Below, piece after piece: positions 54,929-63,319 of a DNA stretch of 64,000 bases. Each line of letters begins with the position of its first letter. The first letter of the stretch is position 1. The DNA lies in contig NZ_CP067019.1 of the NCBI RefSeq assembly GCF_016599715.1, forward strand, positions 2,666,001 through 2,730,000, given 5' to 3'. Both the position numbers and the translations under genes were made by a program. The stretch is from Acinetobacter sp. CS-2. GTDB taxonomy: Bacteria > Pseudomonadota > Gammaproteobacteria > Pseudomonadales > Moraxellaceae. Under the pieces are notes generated by a model that saw nothing but the letters and a program-made list of their open reading frames with translations, was not told the origin of the DNA and did no database searches.

Positions 54929-56328
54929 ACTTCACCCCCAAACTTTTTCTTAATTGCCCAATAGCCACGAGTCCCACCCACACGCTCAAGCCAACCAGCA
55001 TCTTTTAAATGATTCAGATGCTTTTTCACTGCTGACTCATTAATACAGAGCTGCTCCGCCATAGCACGATAGGAAACTTTCGGGTTCTGTTGAATTAAAT
55101 TTAAAATCTCTTTTTGACGATCTGTCAGCATAGTTTCTTTGATTGAGCCACCTATTGAGCCACCTATTGAGCCACCTAATTGCTCAATCGAAGGACGATA
55201 AAATTCCCAATCGACAAAATCACCTTGTGCTTTCAGTTGAGGTTCTGCATTACCTGCTTGTAAACAAAGATCTTTAATACGGGCAATACCACTGCCCCAC
55301 TGCTCGATATAACCCAGCTCTTTAAACACACGCGCCAAAACACGGTTACGAATCTCAGAACGACCTTGCGCCAAATCCTCTTCAGTCAGTCCATTGGGCA
55401 AACCACCCGGCGATACAATATTCAGAATGTCATCATAAATGCCAACCTTAATATCACGCCCTGCATTGCTATAGTCACGATGCAACACTGCATTCACCAA
55501 GGCTTCACGAATAGCAGGGATTGGAATTTCATAACTTTCTGTACGCTGTAACCCTAGAATTTCAGCACGTAGATGCAGATGGTTTTTGATGAATTGCTCT
55601 GTTTGCGTTAACTGACTAAATAAGTCTCCACGGTATTCTTTTTTATCCAAAAACACCGTCATGGTCGTGCCTTTAAAGCGGCTGCATTTGATTTCAACCT
55701 GCTCATAAAGCCCCAACAAAATGAGTAACCCATGACTAGGATAATCCTGTCCATTCTGCTGAATGATCAATTTAAGATTCCGCATCTTTTGCAAAGACAG
55801 CTCTTTACCCACCTCAGCAAAGGCTTGCTTTAAAGGCTGTAAATCTATGTCATCTAAACTGTATTGCGGATTCGGCTGTTCATCAAAAGTTTGGTTCAGA
55901 CGTTGCAATTCAAGTTGCTGGATATACTCAGGCGATGCCACACGATTACTTGCACCTAGACGGATATAGGTTCCCTGTGCCTTGCCTTGCGGCTTGAGAT
56001 AATAAGGCAATAACGAACCACGGCTGACTTCAATCACTAGCAACTCTATGCCTTGGATATTCTCGATATAAATGTAAGGTAGAATATTGGGCGCACACAG
56101 CTCATTGATCATTGAAGTGATCTGATCTTGCAGCTCAAAAATATCATCTTGAATACCTACGAGTTGGCGATCATCACTTACACCCACTACCAATTTACCA
56201 CCACTGGTATTGGCAAAAGCAATCAGGGTCTTTGCGACCTGTTGCCCTTTCGGTAACTGCTCTTTAAATTCAAGGGTTTGACTTTCACCCTTCTGAATTT
56301 CTTGCAATAAAGGATGATCAGAACTCAT
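54925..56328 (-). CDS. Schlafen AlbA_2-domain ATP-binding protein with C-terminal winged helix, between hsdM and hsdS
   Basis: The protein has 467 residues. The AlbA_2 domain at about 13-130 shows ESQTLEFKEQLPKGQQVAKT and FANTSGGKLVVGVSDDRQLVG. A GHKL-type ATPase-like domain at about 265-370 has IPAIREALVNAVLHRDYSN and FKELGYIEQWGSGIARI. A GGSI-repeat linker is followed by a winged helix (SYRAMAEQLCINESAVKKHLNHL). Such proteins are often labelled RecG-like or transcriptional regulators. Its place inside the hsd operon, overlapping hsdM by 11 bases and hsdS by 4, suggests control of the system or sensing of phage attack. Function not established. Confidence 0.85.
   Translation of the reverse strand: MSSDHPLLQEIQKGESQTLEFKEQLPKGQQVAKTLIAFANTSGGKLVVGVSDDRQLVGIQDDIFELQDQITSMINELCAPNILPYIYIENIQGIELLVIEVSRGSLLPYYLKPQGKAQGTYIRLGASNRVASPEYIQQLELQRLNQTFDEQPNPQYSLDDIDLQPLKQAFAEVGKELSLQKMRNLKLIIQQNGQDYPSHGLLILLGLYEQVEIKCSRFKGTTMTVFLDKKEYRGDLFSQLTQTEQFIKNHLHLRAEILGLQRTESYEIPIPAIREALVNAVLHRDYSNAGRDIKVGIYDDILNIVSPGGLPNGLTEEDLAQGRSEIRNRVLARVFKELGYIEQWGSGIARIKDLCLQAGNAEPQLKAQGDFVDWEFYRPSIEQLGGSIGGSIGGSIKETMLTDRQKEILNLIQQNPKVSYRAMAEQLCINESAVKKHLNHLKDAGWLERVGGTRGYWAIKKKFGGEV
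55142..55177. repeat. Three tandem 12-bp repeats coding the GGSI linker
   Basis: ATTGAGCCACCT occurs three times in a row; on the minus strand it codes Gly-Gly-Ser-Ile. Since 12 is a multiple of three, copy changes would only alter linker length between the ATPase-like part and the winged helix. Confidence 0.9.
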
Positions 56329-58048
56329 AACCCAAGCCTTTTAGATTCTTTTTAATCTCACTTTCCAAGACAGCACTTTCAGCAAATTGTTCTTTGAGCT
56401 GAGCAGTCAAACGCAGCATTTTCTCAGCGAATGGCTCGCCATCATCTTCCTGCTCGACTGCACCCACATAACGTCCTGGAGTCAATACATAGTCGTGCTT
56501 CTGAATATCTTTGAGCTCAGCAGAGAAACAGAAACCTTTTTCATCCTGATACTTTTCACCCTCAAAGTTCTCGCCCTGCTGCCATGCGTGCAAGGTCTGG
56601 GTGATTTTGGCAATATCGGCATCGGTAAAGTCACGCAGTACACGATCTTTCATATAGCCTAGATTACGGGCATCGATGAACAGGGTCTTGCCTTCACGGT
56701 TAGCTTTCTTTTTATCTAAAGACAAGCCATTCTTTTTATCTTTGGTCAAGAACCAAATACAAGCTGGAATTTGCGTGTTGGTGAACAGTTGTCCTGGTAA
56801 TGCAACAATACATTCCACCAGATCGGCTTCGATCAAGTTTTTACGGATCTCACCTTCATTGTTGGTATTGGAACTCATTGAACCATTGGCAAGTAACAAT
56901 GCCATACTGCCTGTAGGTGACAGATGGTGCAGCATGTGCTGCATCCAAGCAAAGTTAGCATTGCCTTGTGGCGGTGTGCCGTATTTCCAGCGCACATCAC
57001 TTTCTAAAGAAGCATGCCACCAATCTTTGATGTTAAAAGGTGGGTTAGCCATGACAAAATCGGCACGCAAGTCTGGATGCTGATCATCTAGAAAGCTGTC
57101 AGCATTTTTCTTACCGAAATTAAAATCAATCCCGCGAATCGCCATGTTCATGGCGGCCAGTTTCCATGTGGTCGGGTTGCTTTCCTGCCCATAAATAGAA
57201 ATATGCTTTTTCTGTTCGGAGGCTTTGTAATGCTTTTCCTGAGCATGTTGTTCAATAAACTTTTCACTGGATACAAAGAATCCGCCTGAACCCATTGCCG
57301 GGTCATACACTCGCCCTTTATAAGGCTGCAACATTTCAACAATTAAGGTGACGATACTTTTAGGTGTGTAGTACTGACCACCCTGCTTACCTTCAGCCAA
57401 AGCAAACTGCCCCAAAAAGTATTCGTAGACATGCCCGAGGATATCTTTACTGTGCAGACTAAGTTTCTCGCCATTATATTCAGGCTTGGTAAAACTGGTA
57501 TCAGAGAAGGTATTAATCAGATCAAGTAACTTGTCATTGTCCAACTGGTACTGACCAATGCGATTTAGGATACCCTTAAGTTTTGGATTAGCTTTTTCAA
57601 TTTCATCAAAGGCATTATCAATCAGCCATGATACTGAACGCAGTTTGACATCTGTACCTTGTTCATCCTGCCAAATAATTGAGCCAATTGGTAAAGCGGC
57701 TGCATCACGGATACTTAACCAACGTGCCGCTTTGGGCACCCAAAATACGTTTTTTTCTTGATAGTAATCCAGTATTTCTAGTTCATCAGCAATAGCCTGT
57801 TGATATTCTTCTTCGCTACCGTACTGATCACGCGGCATGTAATAGATATTGTGATCATCGTCCTGAGCAAATAAATCCTTGAGTTCAGACTGACGCTCAT
57901 CGAAAGCATCTGAGACGTACTTTAAGAAAATCAATCCTAAAACAATATGCTTGTAGTTAGCGGCATCCAGACTGCTGCGTAATTTATCGGCGGCTTTCCA
58001 AAGCTTGTCATCTAAGTCATTTAGAAACTTTTGTTCCAATGAATGCAT
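56318..58048 (-). CDS. hsdM: Type I restriction-modification DNA methyltransferase subunit M
   Basis: The protein has 576 residues. An N-terminal helical HsdM domain (LWKAADKLRSSLDAANYKHI) is followed by the methyltransferase core with GQYYTPKSIVTLIVEML, DPAMGSGGFFVSSEKFI for S-adenosylmethionine and FVMANPPFNIKDWW, the N6-adenine NPPF motif. GAGGAAAT precedes the ATG. First gene of the operon hsdM-AlbA_2-hsdS-DUF3800-166 aa-hsdR. Confidence 0.96.
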   Translation of the reverse strand: MHSLEQKFLNDLDDKLWKAADKLRSSLDAANYKHIVLGLIFLKYVSDAFDERQSELKDLFAQDDDHNIYYMPRDQYGSEEEYQQAIADELEILDYYQEKNVFWVPKAARWLSIRDAAALPIGSIIWQDEQGTDVKLRSVSWLIDNAFDEIEKANPKLKGILNRIGQYQLDNDKLLDLINTFSDTSFTKPEYNGEKLSLHSKDILGHVYEYFLGQFALAEGKQGGQYYTPKSIVTLIVEMLQPYKGRVYDPAMGSGGFFVSSEKFIEQHAQEKHYKASEQKKHISIYGQESNPTTWKLAAMNMAIRGIDFNFGKKNADSFLDDQHPDLRADFVMANPPFNIKDWWHASLESDVRWKYGTPPQGNANFAWMQHMLHHLSPTGSMALLLANGSMSSNTNNEGEIRKNLIEADLVECIVALPGQLFTNTQIPACIWFLTKDKKNGLSLDKKKANREGKTLFIDARNLGYMKDRVLRDFTDADIAKITQTLHAWQQGENFEGEKYQDEKGFCFSAELKDIQKHDYVLTPGRYVGAVEQEDDGEPFAEKMLRLTAQLKEQFAESAVLESEIKKNLKGLGYEF

Positions 58049-58246
58049 TTTATTTCCTCAATCCAAGATCAACCGCTTTGGTTTTATACTTAATGTTAAA
58101 CAATGTTGCTAAGTTAGCATATCTACGACCTATTAAAAGTCATGCACTTAACAAAAAAAAATAGAGATTAATCAAGTCTTGTCATTTTAACGGGATAACC
58201 ATAGCTAAAATAGTACTTTGACAACTCCCACGACTAATACTGTCGT

Positions 58247-58277
58247 AAAAAAGAGCAACCTAAAAAGCTGCTCTTTT
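58247..58277 (-). terminator. Terminator between the gp3-like gene and hsdM
   Basis: AAAAGAGCA (58249-58257), loop of 11, TGCTCTTTT (58269-58277); on the minus strand it is followed by Ts. It lies 13 bases past the restored stop of the gp3-like gene (58290), which supports that stop. The remaining gap to hsdM contains its promoter but no gene. Confidence 0.8.
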
Positions 58278-58289
58278 CCAACTAATCGA

Positions 58290-59185
58290 TTAGTTGACTG
58301 GTCTGACTGATCGCTGCAACCCCTGCTGAATATCCTGCACAAACACTTCATGCGAAGCTTGTTGCTCCACCGCTCGGTTCTGCTCTTGTTCAGGATAGTA
58401 CTTCCAGTACATCTACCCCTTCCTCTATATCCGTTTCAAACCTTGCATTGGCAAAACCTCGTCTGGCGATATGATCTACAGCCTCTTGATAGAATCCGGC
58501 CTGCTTGCTCTGTTCATCAATTTGCTTGGCTTGAGTAATCGCATCATTCAGGCTAATACCCTCCCGCAAAGTTAGATCCACGTAGTACACCGGCTGGCGA
58601 TAGCTTTGTGTGGTACTTTTCCCTCTTAAAGTGAGTTGCAATGGTAGACATGACAGTAAGCCTCCTGAAGCTGCACTGTAGTAACTTAATCGTGCTGCCA
58701 AAGTGCGAATACTGTTAAAGCCTGTGGTTCTAAAGATAAAGGTTCCAAATTCATCCGAGTCATCCAAATTCACATGCAAACGCCCATAAGGCTTGCAATG
58801 TCCACCTTGAGCCAAGGGACATAAATCAGGAGATGGGCACGGATGTTGTTCCACACCTTGGTTGGTTAAACGCTGACAGGTTTCCCCATTCCCTACACAG
58901 ACAGGCCGACCGGTCTGACGGTCAAACAGTGTATCCCGCCCGTAGGTTTAAGTCAGGGTCATTGAAAATCATTCTGACTGGGATAGAACGAAGCTTTTGA
59001 TTAGGTGCATTGGATCGAAGCTGTTCATCCAGTGGGTGTTTCACCCATCCATCTTTGCTTTGGATCTGACTGGTAATGGTGAATTGGTCATCCTTTTCAG
59101 GCAGACGCTTGCCATTCTTTTCGACAACGCGCCCGATACTGATACGCCCAAGTGTAGGCGGTGTGATCGCTAGACCTTTGATCAT
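58290..59185 (-). pseudogene. gp3/RDF-like 'hydrolase or metal-binding' protein gene with two frameshifts
   Basis: Three consecutive pieces of one protein are seen in three frames. Piece 1 (59185 to about 58937) begins MIKGLAITPPTLGRISIGRV and ends in FNDPDLNLRA. Piece 2 (about 58934-58400) reads LFDRQTGRPVCVGNGETC, then CPSPDLCPLAQGGHCKPYGRL. Piece 3 (about 58399-58290) reads YWKYYPEQEQNRAVEQQ and ends at TAA. Each shift equals one extra base; the first is likely an extra G in GGG at 58935-58937. The Cys cluster suggests bound metal. The layout resembles the phage gp3-like recombination-directionality-factor family. It may be a true pseudogene or a sequencing error. Confidence 0.8.
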
Positions 59186-59309
59186 GTTGATACTCCATTA
59201 TTTAATTCCTTACAGATCTGAGTGCTTATATGTAGGTCAGAACACGGACCAAATAAGTTACCCAAATGTTGAAAAGCTAGTTGCTAGCTGCAAAGATCGC
59301 GACCGATTT

Positions 59310-59333
59310 GCTCTCTACCGAGGGGTAGAGAGC
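59310..59333. promoter_or_regulatory. Hairpin in the gap between the YqaJ gene and the gp3-like gene
   Basis: GCTCTCTACC, loop GAGG, GGTAGAGAGC: perfect 10-bp stem without a T-run, in the 194-base gap 59186-59379. It could be an mRNA-stabilising or regulatory structure, or a protein site. Confidence 0.5.
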
Positions 59334-59379
59334 GGGGAGCGATTTTTGTGCATTTTTGATTTGGTGTTGTAGATAGCAC

Positions 59380-60438
59380 TTAGTCGGTATAGATGCTGAA
59401 TCGACGACTGCCTTGCTTTTCAAGCGGATAAAGCTCAATAAGCTCAGGTTGGTGCTGAAGTAATGCTTTGGTATTTAAACTGATTGAGTCCTTAGCTTTC
59501 TTCCAGACCACAGAGCCGTGAGCAAAGGTGGCTCGTTCTGCATCTTTCATCAACATTTGGATTTGATGCTTCAGCTCATTGAAGCGTTCCTGCTTATGCT
59601 GAATCTCTTCCTTCATTTTGATGAGCTTATCGAACATCAAATTGGCATTTTCATTTTGCGAGAGATCTTCAACTGTCAACGGGATATGCGCTGGATAGAG
59701 TTGCAAGATGGCTTTAGCTGCGGATTCACTGGCATCCACAGATGGTGGAGTATCCATTTCTACACATTCCCAGAAGTAACGCTCTGCTTTAACGATATGT
59801 TCAATCACCGATTCAGAACGGGTGACTTTAAATATCTTGGTTTCATGACCACAGAGCAATACACAGACATGCGCTGCCTGTTTGCCGGTTACGGCCAGTT
59901 GGTGCTGTACCTGACACAGTACGTATAAAGGCACACCATCACGCCAAAGTTTTACCCCATGTTCCCCTGCGGTTTTGCATTCAAGGATCTGGACTTCACC
60001 ACTGCCTACAACGGAGTAATCCAAATTTGCCAACATGAAATGCTTATCAGGATCTGGGTGCTGTAATACGGCATTCACTCGACGCACCTTATTATTGGTG
60101 TGCATGCTGTAATACTCAGCCACTAAAGGTTCAAGCTGTTTTCCCCAATATAAAGGTGCATGACCTTCACTTTCATCTTCAATAGACTGAGTTTGACGCC
60201 CCGTCTTGATCAGCCACAGTTCCAGCATCGACATATAGGGATTTAAGCCACATGCTGTAGCTGCATCACTGCTGCCAATCCCTTGTTTACGCACTTCAAG
60301 CCAATCTTGATATGCCATATCTTTGGTGCTGACTAAGCGTTTTGCAGGACTTGCTCGTTTGGTTGCGGTTAATGGGTGTAGAGCTGTTTGCACACCTACC
60401 TTTATAGGTTGATTGGAAATCTGTGCGATTTGATTCAT
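59380..60438 (-). CDS. YqaJ-family viral recombinase (lambda-exonuclease-like)
   Basis: The protein has 352 residues from the ATG at 60438. The YqaJ domain is seen in WLEVRKQGIGSSDAATACGL (the GIGGSD-like motif), HFMLANLDYSVVGSGEV with the metal Asp, ILECKTAGEHG with the E-x-K pair and YVLCQVQHQLAVTGKQAAHV. A C-terminal coiled coil follows. It degrades one strand of double-stranded ends for annealing-type recombination. Its neighbours (gp3-like, DUF932) are common companions in phages and integrative elements. Confidence 0.88.
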   Translation of the reverse strand: MNQIAQISNQPIKVGVQTALHPLTATKRASPAKRLVSTKDMAYQDWLEVRKQGIGSSDAATACGLNPYMSMLELWLIKTGRQTQSIEDESEGHAPLYWGKQLEPLVAEYYSMHTNNKVRRVNAVLQHPDPDKHFMLANLDYSVVGSGEVQILECKTAGEHGVKLWRDGVPLYVLCQVQHQLAVTGKQAAHVCVLLCGHETKIFKVTRSESVIEHIVKAERYFWECVEMDTPPSVDASESAAKAILQLYPAHIPLTVEDLSQNENANLMFDKLIKMKEEIQHKQERFNELKHQIQMLMKDAERATFAHGSVVWKKAKDSISLNTKALLQHQPELIELYPLEKQGSRRFSIYTD

Positions 60439-60483
60439 GATTCTATCCTTATAAATTTCAGTTTTTGTAAAAAAGAAGCGCAT

Positions 60484-60518
60484 AAAAAAGCCATACCCGA
60501 CACGAGGTCGGGTATGGC
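60484..60518 (-). terminator. Strong terminator between DUF932 and YqaJ genes
   Basis: GCCATACCCGAC (60490-60501), loop ACGAG, GTCGGGTATGGC (60507-60518): perfect 12-bp GC-rich stem, with A-run 60484-60489 giving a T-run on the minus strand. It separates the DUF932 transcript from YqaJ. Confidence 0.9.
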
Positions 60519-60625
60519 GATATGCTTGCTGATAACGATTGTTGATTGCGAGTTGAAAGTAGAAAGTGTTACGTGTGTGCTGTATTCAGCAATTGTTGAG
60601 ACTTGCAGGGGTAGTTTTCATGAGC

Positions 60626-61660
60626 TTAGGCGATTAAAGATAGAGCTTGTTCTAGCCCTCGTTGTTTAAGACCTGCTCCTGCACCAAACCAAGCAGAATC
60701 AAGACGATGATCCGTACTCATGGCACGACGTTCATGATCGACAAACTCCGTGATCGAACACAGTAAACCATAAGCCGTATCTTTGGCAGATGAAAGATCT
60801 GCCCCTCGTCCCTGTCCGTTAAACATATCGAGTGCTTTGGTCATTGCTCTTCCATTTGGTTCAGTTTTGTTTTGCTGTGGTGGATTGCTTGCCACCTGAC
60901 GGTAGAACTGAATGATGTTCTCCTCAGGGTCAGAAATTGACATGCTGCTATTGTTGAACACGGCATCAAAGTAAGCCTTCGCTTCCTGTTGACTCACCTT
61001 TCGCTGTGAGAGCTGTTTCATTTCATACATATGGTCATCCCATGCACGAACTGAAATGCCCAATTGCTGTTTCACCTTCTCCGCATCGAACTTGGTGCTG
61101 TGCGGTACTTTGACTACACCTGAACTTGCAGTTGCTCCTTTCAGAGCTATCGCAAGCGTGTTGTTACAAACGACACGAATACTGGTGAATTGTGCTGTGG
61201 TTGCTAAAGTGCCATCACATGCAGAAGCAAGCAGAATATAGCCATTACTGACATCCTTACCCTTTAATGCTGTGCTTTGACCTGTACGTGCTAAAGCCCA
61301 AAACTTTTTACCACCTTTCAGCACGCCTGCTGTTTCAAGCTCAAAGCCTGATTGTTCAGTCAGATCACGGTAAAACTCCAAAATCTCTTTCGGTTGTACT
61401 TCCTGATAACGCTGACTGACCACAGATAACGGTGCATGGGTATCTGAGCGATACAACACACGCTGTTCTTCAAATGGCATGATGATGTTTTGACCACGTT
61501 CATTCTGAGCCATGTAACTGACATCAGATGATTCGATACGCCAATCCATTCCAGCTTGCTGTGCCCAAACTTCGAGTGGTTGATTTGGACTAAGTTGATT
61601 CCCTAAGCCATGCCAAGGGGTTTCACCGACATAGGCGATTTGTTCAATTTGATGTGCCAT
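60626..61660 (-). CDS. DUF932 (phage/plasmid-like) protein
   Basis: The protein has 344 residues. Family phrases: YVGETPWHGLGNQLSPNQPL at the start, RVLYRSDTHAPLSVVSQRYQ, and the centre FTSIRVVCNNTLAIALKG followed by HSTKFDAEKVKQQLG. The end DHRLDSAWFGAGAGLKQRGL is also typical. DUF932 proteins are found on plasmids, phages and integrative elements and are of unknown activity, perhaps in replication or recombination. It is followed by a strong terminator. Confidence 0.88.
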   Translation of the reverse strand: MAHQIEQIAYVGETPWHGLGNQLSPNQPLEVWAQQAGMDWRIESSDVSYMAQNERGQNIIMPFEEQRVLYRSDTHAPLSVVSQRYQEVQPKEILEFYRDLTEQSGFELETAGVLKGGKKFWALARTGQSTALKGKDVSNGYILLASACDGTLATTAQFTSIRVVCNNTLAIALKGATASSGVVKVPHSTKFDAEKVKQQLGISVRAWDDHMYEMKQLSQRKVSQQEAKAYFDAVFNNSSMSISDPEENIIQFYRQVASNPPQQNKTEPNGRAMTKALDMFNGQGRGADLSSAKDTAYGLLCSITEFVDHERRAMSTDHRLDSAWFGAGAGLKQRGLEQALSLIA

Positions 61661-61682
61661 TGATTTGATCTCCTATGCTGAG

Positions 61683-61961
61683 TCAACGAAAGTTCTGCTG
61701 ACATTGGTTGCAGTGGTAATAGGTCATGGTGACAGGCTTTTTCGGTTCATCAAACACACTACTAAACAGACCACCAATGACTGCACCTGCAAGTCCACCG
61801 AGTAACGGTGATACAGGCAAAGGTAAGCTTTTTGAGATGGATGCACCAATGGTTGCGAATGATGCAGATGCTGCTAAGCCTGATGACTCAGTTGCATTCA
61901 CCTGCTGATTCACAACCTGGATGACTTGATCGGATAGGCAGTAAGGACAAATTAAACTCAT
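61683..61961 (-). CDS. Small zinc-ribbon protein with a glycine-rich hydrophobic segment
   Basis: The protein has 92 residues from the ATG at 61961; GGAG at 61971-61974 fits this start better than an upstream ATG at 61976. C-x2-C in CPYCLSD at the start and C-x2-C in YHCNQCQQNFR at the end make a split zinc ribbon. Between them PVSPLLGGLAGAVIGGLFSSVF is a glycine-zipper-like segment that may enter the membrane. No function known. Confidence 0.7.
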   Translation of the reverse strand: MSLICPYCLSDQVIQVVNQQVNATESSGLAASASFATIGASISKSLPLPVSPLLGGLAGAVIGGLFSSVFDEPKKPVTMTYYHCNQCQQNFR

Positions 61962-62064
61962 AATATACATCTCCAAAATGACAAAGGCTTACCAATTGGC
62001 AAGCCCTGAAAGTTGAAATAACTTTGTTTTCACCTAGATAATGTATATCTGAGATTTGGTTCAA

Positions 62065-63039
62065 TTAACGCGTAGGACGCTTGCGACCACCCTCTAATCG
62101 TCGTTCTTCCATTACTCGATTAATCGTATCAGCAGTAGCACGTCGCGAAGGTCTATTAAATTTACCATGACCAAAAGTCTGCATATTTTTGTCACGTACT
62201 CTTAGATATTGCTCTGTTTTATCAGGCGCTGTGAAATACCTAACAATCTTCAAAACATTCGCTCTCTTTGCATGGTCTCCCCGACTCACAGAACCTAGAG
62301 CATCATTACCTCGCTCTTGGTAACTTTTACGATTCTGCTTAGTATTGCAATTGTATCCTTGCCCAGCCTCTCCTGTTATTTCTTTCCAAGTATCGATAAT
62401 ACAATCTGCAATATGACGATCGAACTTAACACGGCTACCATCATAGAAAAATAGGAAATGAGCATGATATCCTTTTTGACTACCTTGCTCTAAGGCATAG
62501 GTATAGCCCTGTAAATCATTAAAGTGCCGATCTCCATCTTGTAATCGATCAAGCAATTTTCGAATGTCTTGTCTAAAGTCTACGATATCAATGAATCTAC
62601 GCTGGCCTTCTCTATAAGAAAGATCAACACGAATGACAGCCAACTTAGAATAATGCTCTAGCAATAATTCTGTATATCGCATAGCCTTGCATCGATTTTT
62701 TAACTCATCCTCTTTAAAACGTTGAACCTCTCGTTCATGCTGTCTTTGGAACTTTTGAAATCTTGACTTCACATCACGAAATCTTAGTTTTTTTAAAGTT
62801 GAATTCTGAATATATTGAAATGCTTTTAAACCTTGTTCCAATTCAAACATCAGCTCAATCATGGCTTTGTTATAAGGAGAATAGATCAGATCTGAATTAT
62901 ACTGATCTTGTAACTCTCTGAGTAAATCAACCAACTCAGACCAATAATCATCCCATGGTCTTTGACGATTAATCGTATCTTCTACAAAGTTCTCAATTGA
63001 TGTAATCAGTGGAGAATGGTTGATCTTAGTTTGTTCCAT
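62065..63039 (-). CDS. YagK/YfjJ-type (inovirus Gp2-like) replication protein
   Basis: The protein has 324 residues. An N-terminal helical part is followed by a domain at about 130-290 with LAVIRVDLSYREGQRRFIDI, GSQKGYHAHFLFFYDGSRV (His-x-His, the HUH-like element), DTWKEITGEAGQGYNCNTKQ and KIVRYFTAPDKTEQYL. This order matches the YagK_YfjJ family found in islands and filamentous phages and thought to start rolling-circle-like replication. A C-terminal Arg-rich tail (RRLEGGRKRPTR). It may allow the excised island to replicate. Activity inferred. Confidence 0.8.
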   Translation of the reverse strand: MEQTKINHSPLITSIENFVEDTINRQRPWDDYWSELVDLLRELQDQYNSDLIYSPYNKAMIELMFELEQGLKAFQYIQNSTLKKLRFRDVKSRFQKFQRQHEREVQRFKEDELKNRCKAMRYTELLLEHYSKLAVIRVDLSYREGQRRFIDIVDFRQDIRKLLDRLQDGDRHFNDLQGYTYALEQGSQKGYHAHFLFFYDGSRVKFDRHIADCIIDTWKEITGEAGQGYNCNTKQNRKSYQERGNDALGSVSRGDHAKRANVLKIVRYFTAPDKTEQYLRVRDKNMQTFGHGKFNRPSRRATADTINRVMEERRLEGGRKRPTR

Positions 63040-63319
63040 TGCTATGTACCTGTTGTTAATACATAGCTATAGGTCAGATCATTAAGAAAATACTTATAGA
63101 GTTAAATAAGCTTAGATTAGTAAGTCCCTATATAACAAGTAGATCTATAATATTGATTAATATTAGAATATATAACCTTATTTACCTATTAAGCTTTGAA
63201 CTACTTCTTGTAAGTCAGCCTTATAGTCAAAACGCTTAATATCCAATAAAGTACGGGAAAAATTCTATACACGACAAAGCGACAACTTTTTTTGCAAAAC
63301 TACAAAAGCATGATAATCA
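63040..63319. other. AT-rich gap between the YfjJ-like gene and the last partial gene
   Basis: 280 bases, strongly AT-rich with short inverted bits (for example around ATATTGATTAATATTAGAATA). No gene seen. Its place upstream of the replication gene would suit a promoter or an origin, but I find no convincing repeat set. Confidence 0.4.

Noticed and set aside
55142..55177. Short tandem repeats as a CRISPR array or phase-variable switch
   Set aside because: The units are 12 bp, have no spacers and keep the reading frame, so neither CRISPR nor on/off phase variation fits.
58223..58251. Plus-strand promoter-like TTGACA with TACTGT
   Set aside because: The spacing is possible but it would point into minus-strand genes with no plus-strand gene to serve; more likely chance or part of the terminator region.
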